From Arcobacter sp. LA11 (GTDB taxonomy: Bacteria; Campylobacterota; Campylobacteria; Campylobacterales; Arcobacteraceae), in the NCBI RefSeq assembly GCF_001895145.1, contig NZ_BDIR01000001.1:186001-250000 (forward strand): DNA of 64,000 nt, given 5' to 3'. The first letter of the stretch is position 1, and each line of letters starts with the position of its first letter. Below the pieces are notes generated by a model. It was given only the letters and a program-made list of their open reading frames with translations. It did no database searches and was not told where the DNA came from. Made by a program: the position numbers and the translations under genes. Below, in pieces: positions 62,678-64,000 of the stretch.

Positions 62678-64000
62678 ATGTTTAAAAATGTTAGTATAAA
62701 AGTAAAAGTTTTAGCTATTGCGCTTTTAGGATTATTTCTATTAGCTAGTGTTGTAGGCTTTATTTCTGTAAATAAAGCAAGTGAAGCCTTAATGAAAAAA
62801 AGTTATGGTTCCTTAACTTCCGCTAGGGATGGAAAAACTGAACAAATCAAAAACTTTTTTGCAGATAAAATAGCAAGTATAGATACTCTTGTAAAAACAA
62901 AAGATGCAATAGAGTTAGCTTATGATATGGATAGTATTGAAGGTATGATGAATATCAATGCTGACGGAAAATTTCCCATTGAAGAGCAGCATGTAAAAAA
63001 TGTAACAGCCCCACATGAAAAGTTTTTTAATAATTATATGAAAGCAAATGGATATGCAAATATTTATATGGTAAATGTGCGAACAGCACAAGTTATGTAT
63101 GCTGCTGATAAGAAAAGTGATTATGGAGAAAATTTAAAAACTGGTGAATTAAAGAGTAGTGGTTTAGGTGAAGTTTTTGAAAAAACAATGAAAAATATGA
63201 AACCTACTTTTGTAGATATAAAACCCTATGGACCAAGTAACAATGTCCCAACAATGTTTTTAGGAGCTCCAATTCTTGAAGATGAAGAGCTAACTGGAAT
63301 TTTAGTTTTTCAAATTAGTGATAAAACTATAAATAGTGTAATGAAGTTTAGAAAAGGTTATGGTAAGACCCAAGAAGACTATTTAGTAGGAACTGATTTT
63401 CTTATGAGAAGTGATAGTTATTTAAATCCTAAAACCCATAGTACAAAAGCATCTTTTGCTAACCCTAAGAAAGGTAATGTAAAAACAGAAGCTTCTCTTT
63501 CTGCTTTAAAAGGTAAGTTAGAAACGAAAATTACTACAAATTATAATGGTACCTCGGTATTATCTGCATATGGATTGATTAAAATAGGAAAAGATTTAAA
63601 ATGGGCAATAATATCTGAGATAGATGAATCTGAAGTTTTGATGGCTTCTAAAAATATCAAAACTCAAAGTACTATTATTGCTCTTGTCTTCTTAGTTGTA
63701 ATTGCATTTATTGTTTATTTCGTAATAAATAAAGAGGTGATAAAACCTCTTAATGATTTTCAAAATGGTTTAGTAGAATTCTTTAAATATTTAAATAAAG
63801 AGACTGAAGCGGTTACCTTATTAGAAAATAAAACAAAAGATGAAATAGGGGTAATGTCCCAAATAGTAAATGAGAATATTGTAAAAACTAAATCTTTACT
63901 AGAGGAAGATGCTGCTTTAATTGAAGATGTAAAAAGAGTAGTTTCTTTAGTAAAGGAAGGGAAGATAAAACAAGAAGTTAAAAAAAGTACAAGTGACGAA
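62678..64000 (+). CDS. Methyl-accepting chemotaxis protein, N-terminal part (runs off right edge)
   Basis: An open frame of 441 codons to the window end, starting at ATG 62678 with GAAGGAG. A membrane helix at about 10-30, a large periplasmic Cache-like sensing region (about 40-325), a second helix at 330-350, and a HAMP-like segment (KEVIKPLNDFQNGL) follow. The signalling domain would lie beyond base 64000. It is a chemoreceptor for an unknown ligand. Confidence 0.88.
   Translation, partial: MFKNVSIKVKVLAIALLGLFLLASVVGFISVNKASEALMKKSYGSLTSARDGKTEQIKNFFADKIASIDTLVKTKDAIELAYDMDSIEGMMNINADGKFPIEEQHVKNVTAPHEKFFNNYMKANGYANIYMVNVRTAQVMYAADKKSDYGENLKTGELKSSGLGEVFEKTMKNMKPTFVDIKPYGPSNNVPTMFLGAPILEDEELTGILVFQISDKTINSVMKFRKGYGKTQEDYLVGTDFLMRSDSYLNPKTHSTKASFANPKKGNVKTEASLSALKGKLETKITTNYNGTSVLSAYGLIKIGKDLKWAIISEIDESEVLMASKNIKTQSTIIALVFLVVIAFIVYFVINKEVIKPLNDFQNGLVEFFKYLNKETEAVTLLENKTKDEIGVMSQIVNENIVKTKSLLEEDAALIEDVKRVVSLVKEGKIKQEVKKSTSDE

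Overview
The window is AT-rich bacterial DNA that reads as a Campylobacterota chromosome, most likely from the Arcobacter group. The evidence is the gene set: a futalosine-type menaquinone prenyltransferase, an LPP20-family lipoprotein, a short SpeE-like protein, Cache-type sensors and an Arcobacter-like nif cluster. No species can be named from the sequence alone.

Layout. (1) 1-2792 is core chromosome: a lipoprotein fragment, an OmpA-family protein, MqnP, a diguanylate cyclase and tRNA-Arg(UCG). (2) 2774-22840 is a 20-kb integrative mobilizable element inserted at the 3' end of the tRNA gene. A tyrosine integrase sits next to the tRNA, and a 21-bp direct repeat (2774-2794 and 22820-22840) marks both ends. 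The cargo is an excisionase-like HTH protein, a ParB-like protein, a D12-class DNA methylase, an M48 protease with an XRE regulator and three palindromic operators, ArdC, a relaxase with its accessory gene and a likely oriT, an ExoIII-like nuclease, and a restriction-modification-like locus (15.9-20.3 kb) that includes an unusual ferredoxin-nuclease fusion. (3) 22881-54746 is a 32-kb nitrogen fixation region. It holds nifQ, nifV, nifB, nifE, cowN, nifN, nifX, nifF, nifW, nifZ, a dedicated rpoN, nifH, nifD, nifK, nifT and nifA. It also holds ferredoxins, a flavodiiron protein, a hemerythrin, several NifX-domain proteins, three cysteine-less Tpx-fold proteins, a SIR2-like protein, a ClpX paralogue and several uncharacterised small proteins. 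(4) 54832-64000 is core chromosome again: a Cache histidine kinase, an LPP20 lipoprotein, purT, a Bax-like glucosaminidase, dapF, coaE, an SpeE-like protein, a DUF2892 protein, purM and the start of a chemotaxis receptor.

The nif region appears to be controlled by NifA (50179-51726) acting with sigma-54. I can place eleven GG-N10-GC promoters in front of its operons, and a second-copy-type rpoN is encoded inside the region. NifB, NifEN, NifV, NifQ and the NifX-like proteins would build FeMo-cofactor. NifF and the ferredoxins would supply electrons. CowN, the flavodiiron protein and the hemerythrin would guard nitrogenase from CO and O2. NifS, full-length NifU and NifM are not in the window; a NifU C-terminal domain occurs only fused to HicB-like and Sel1 segments.

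Most notable observations: two near-identical three-hairpin RNA elements with compensatory changes, placed before two small nif genes; an uncharacterised 118-aa gene between nifH and nifD; three Tpx-like proteins lacking the peroxidatic cysteine; a ferredoxin-PD-(D/E)XK-like protein paired with a restriction enzyme; and an RP4/R64-like nick site in the mobile element.
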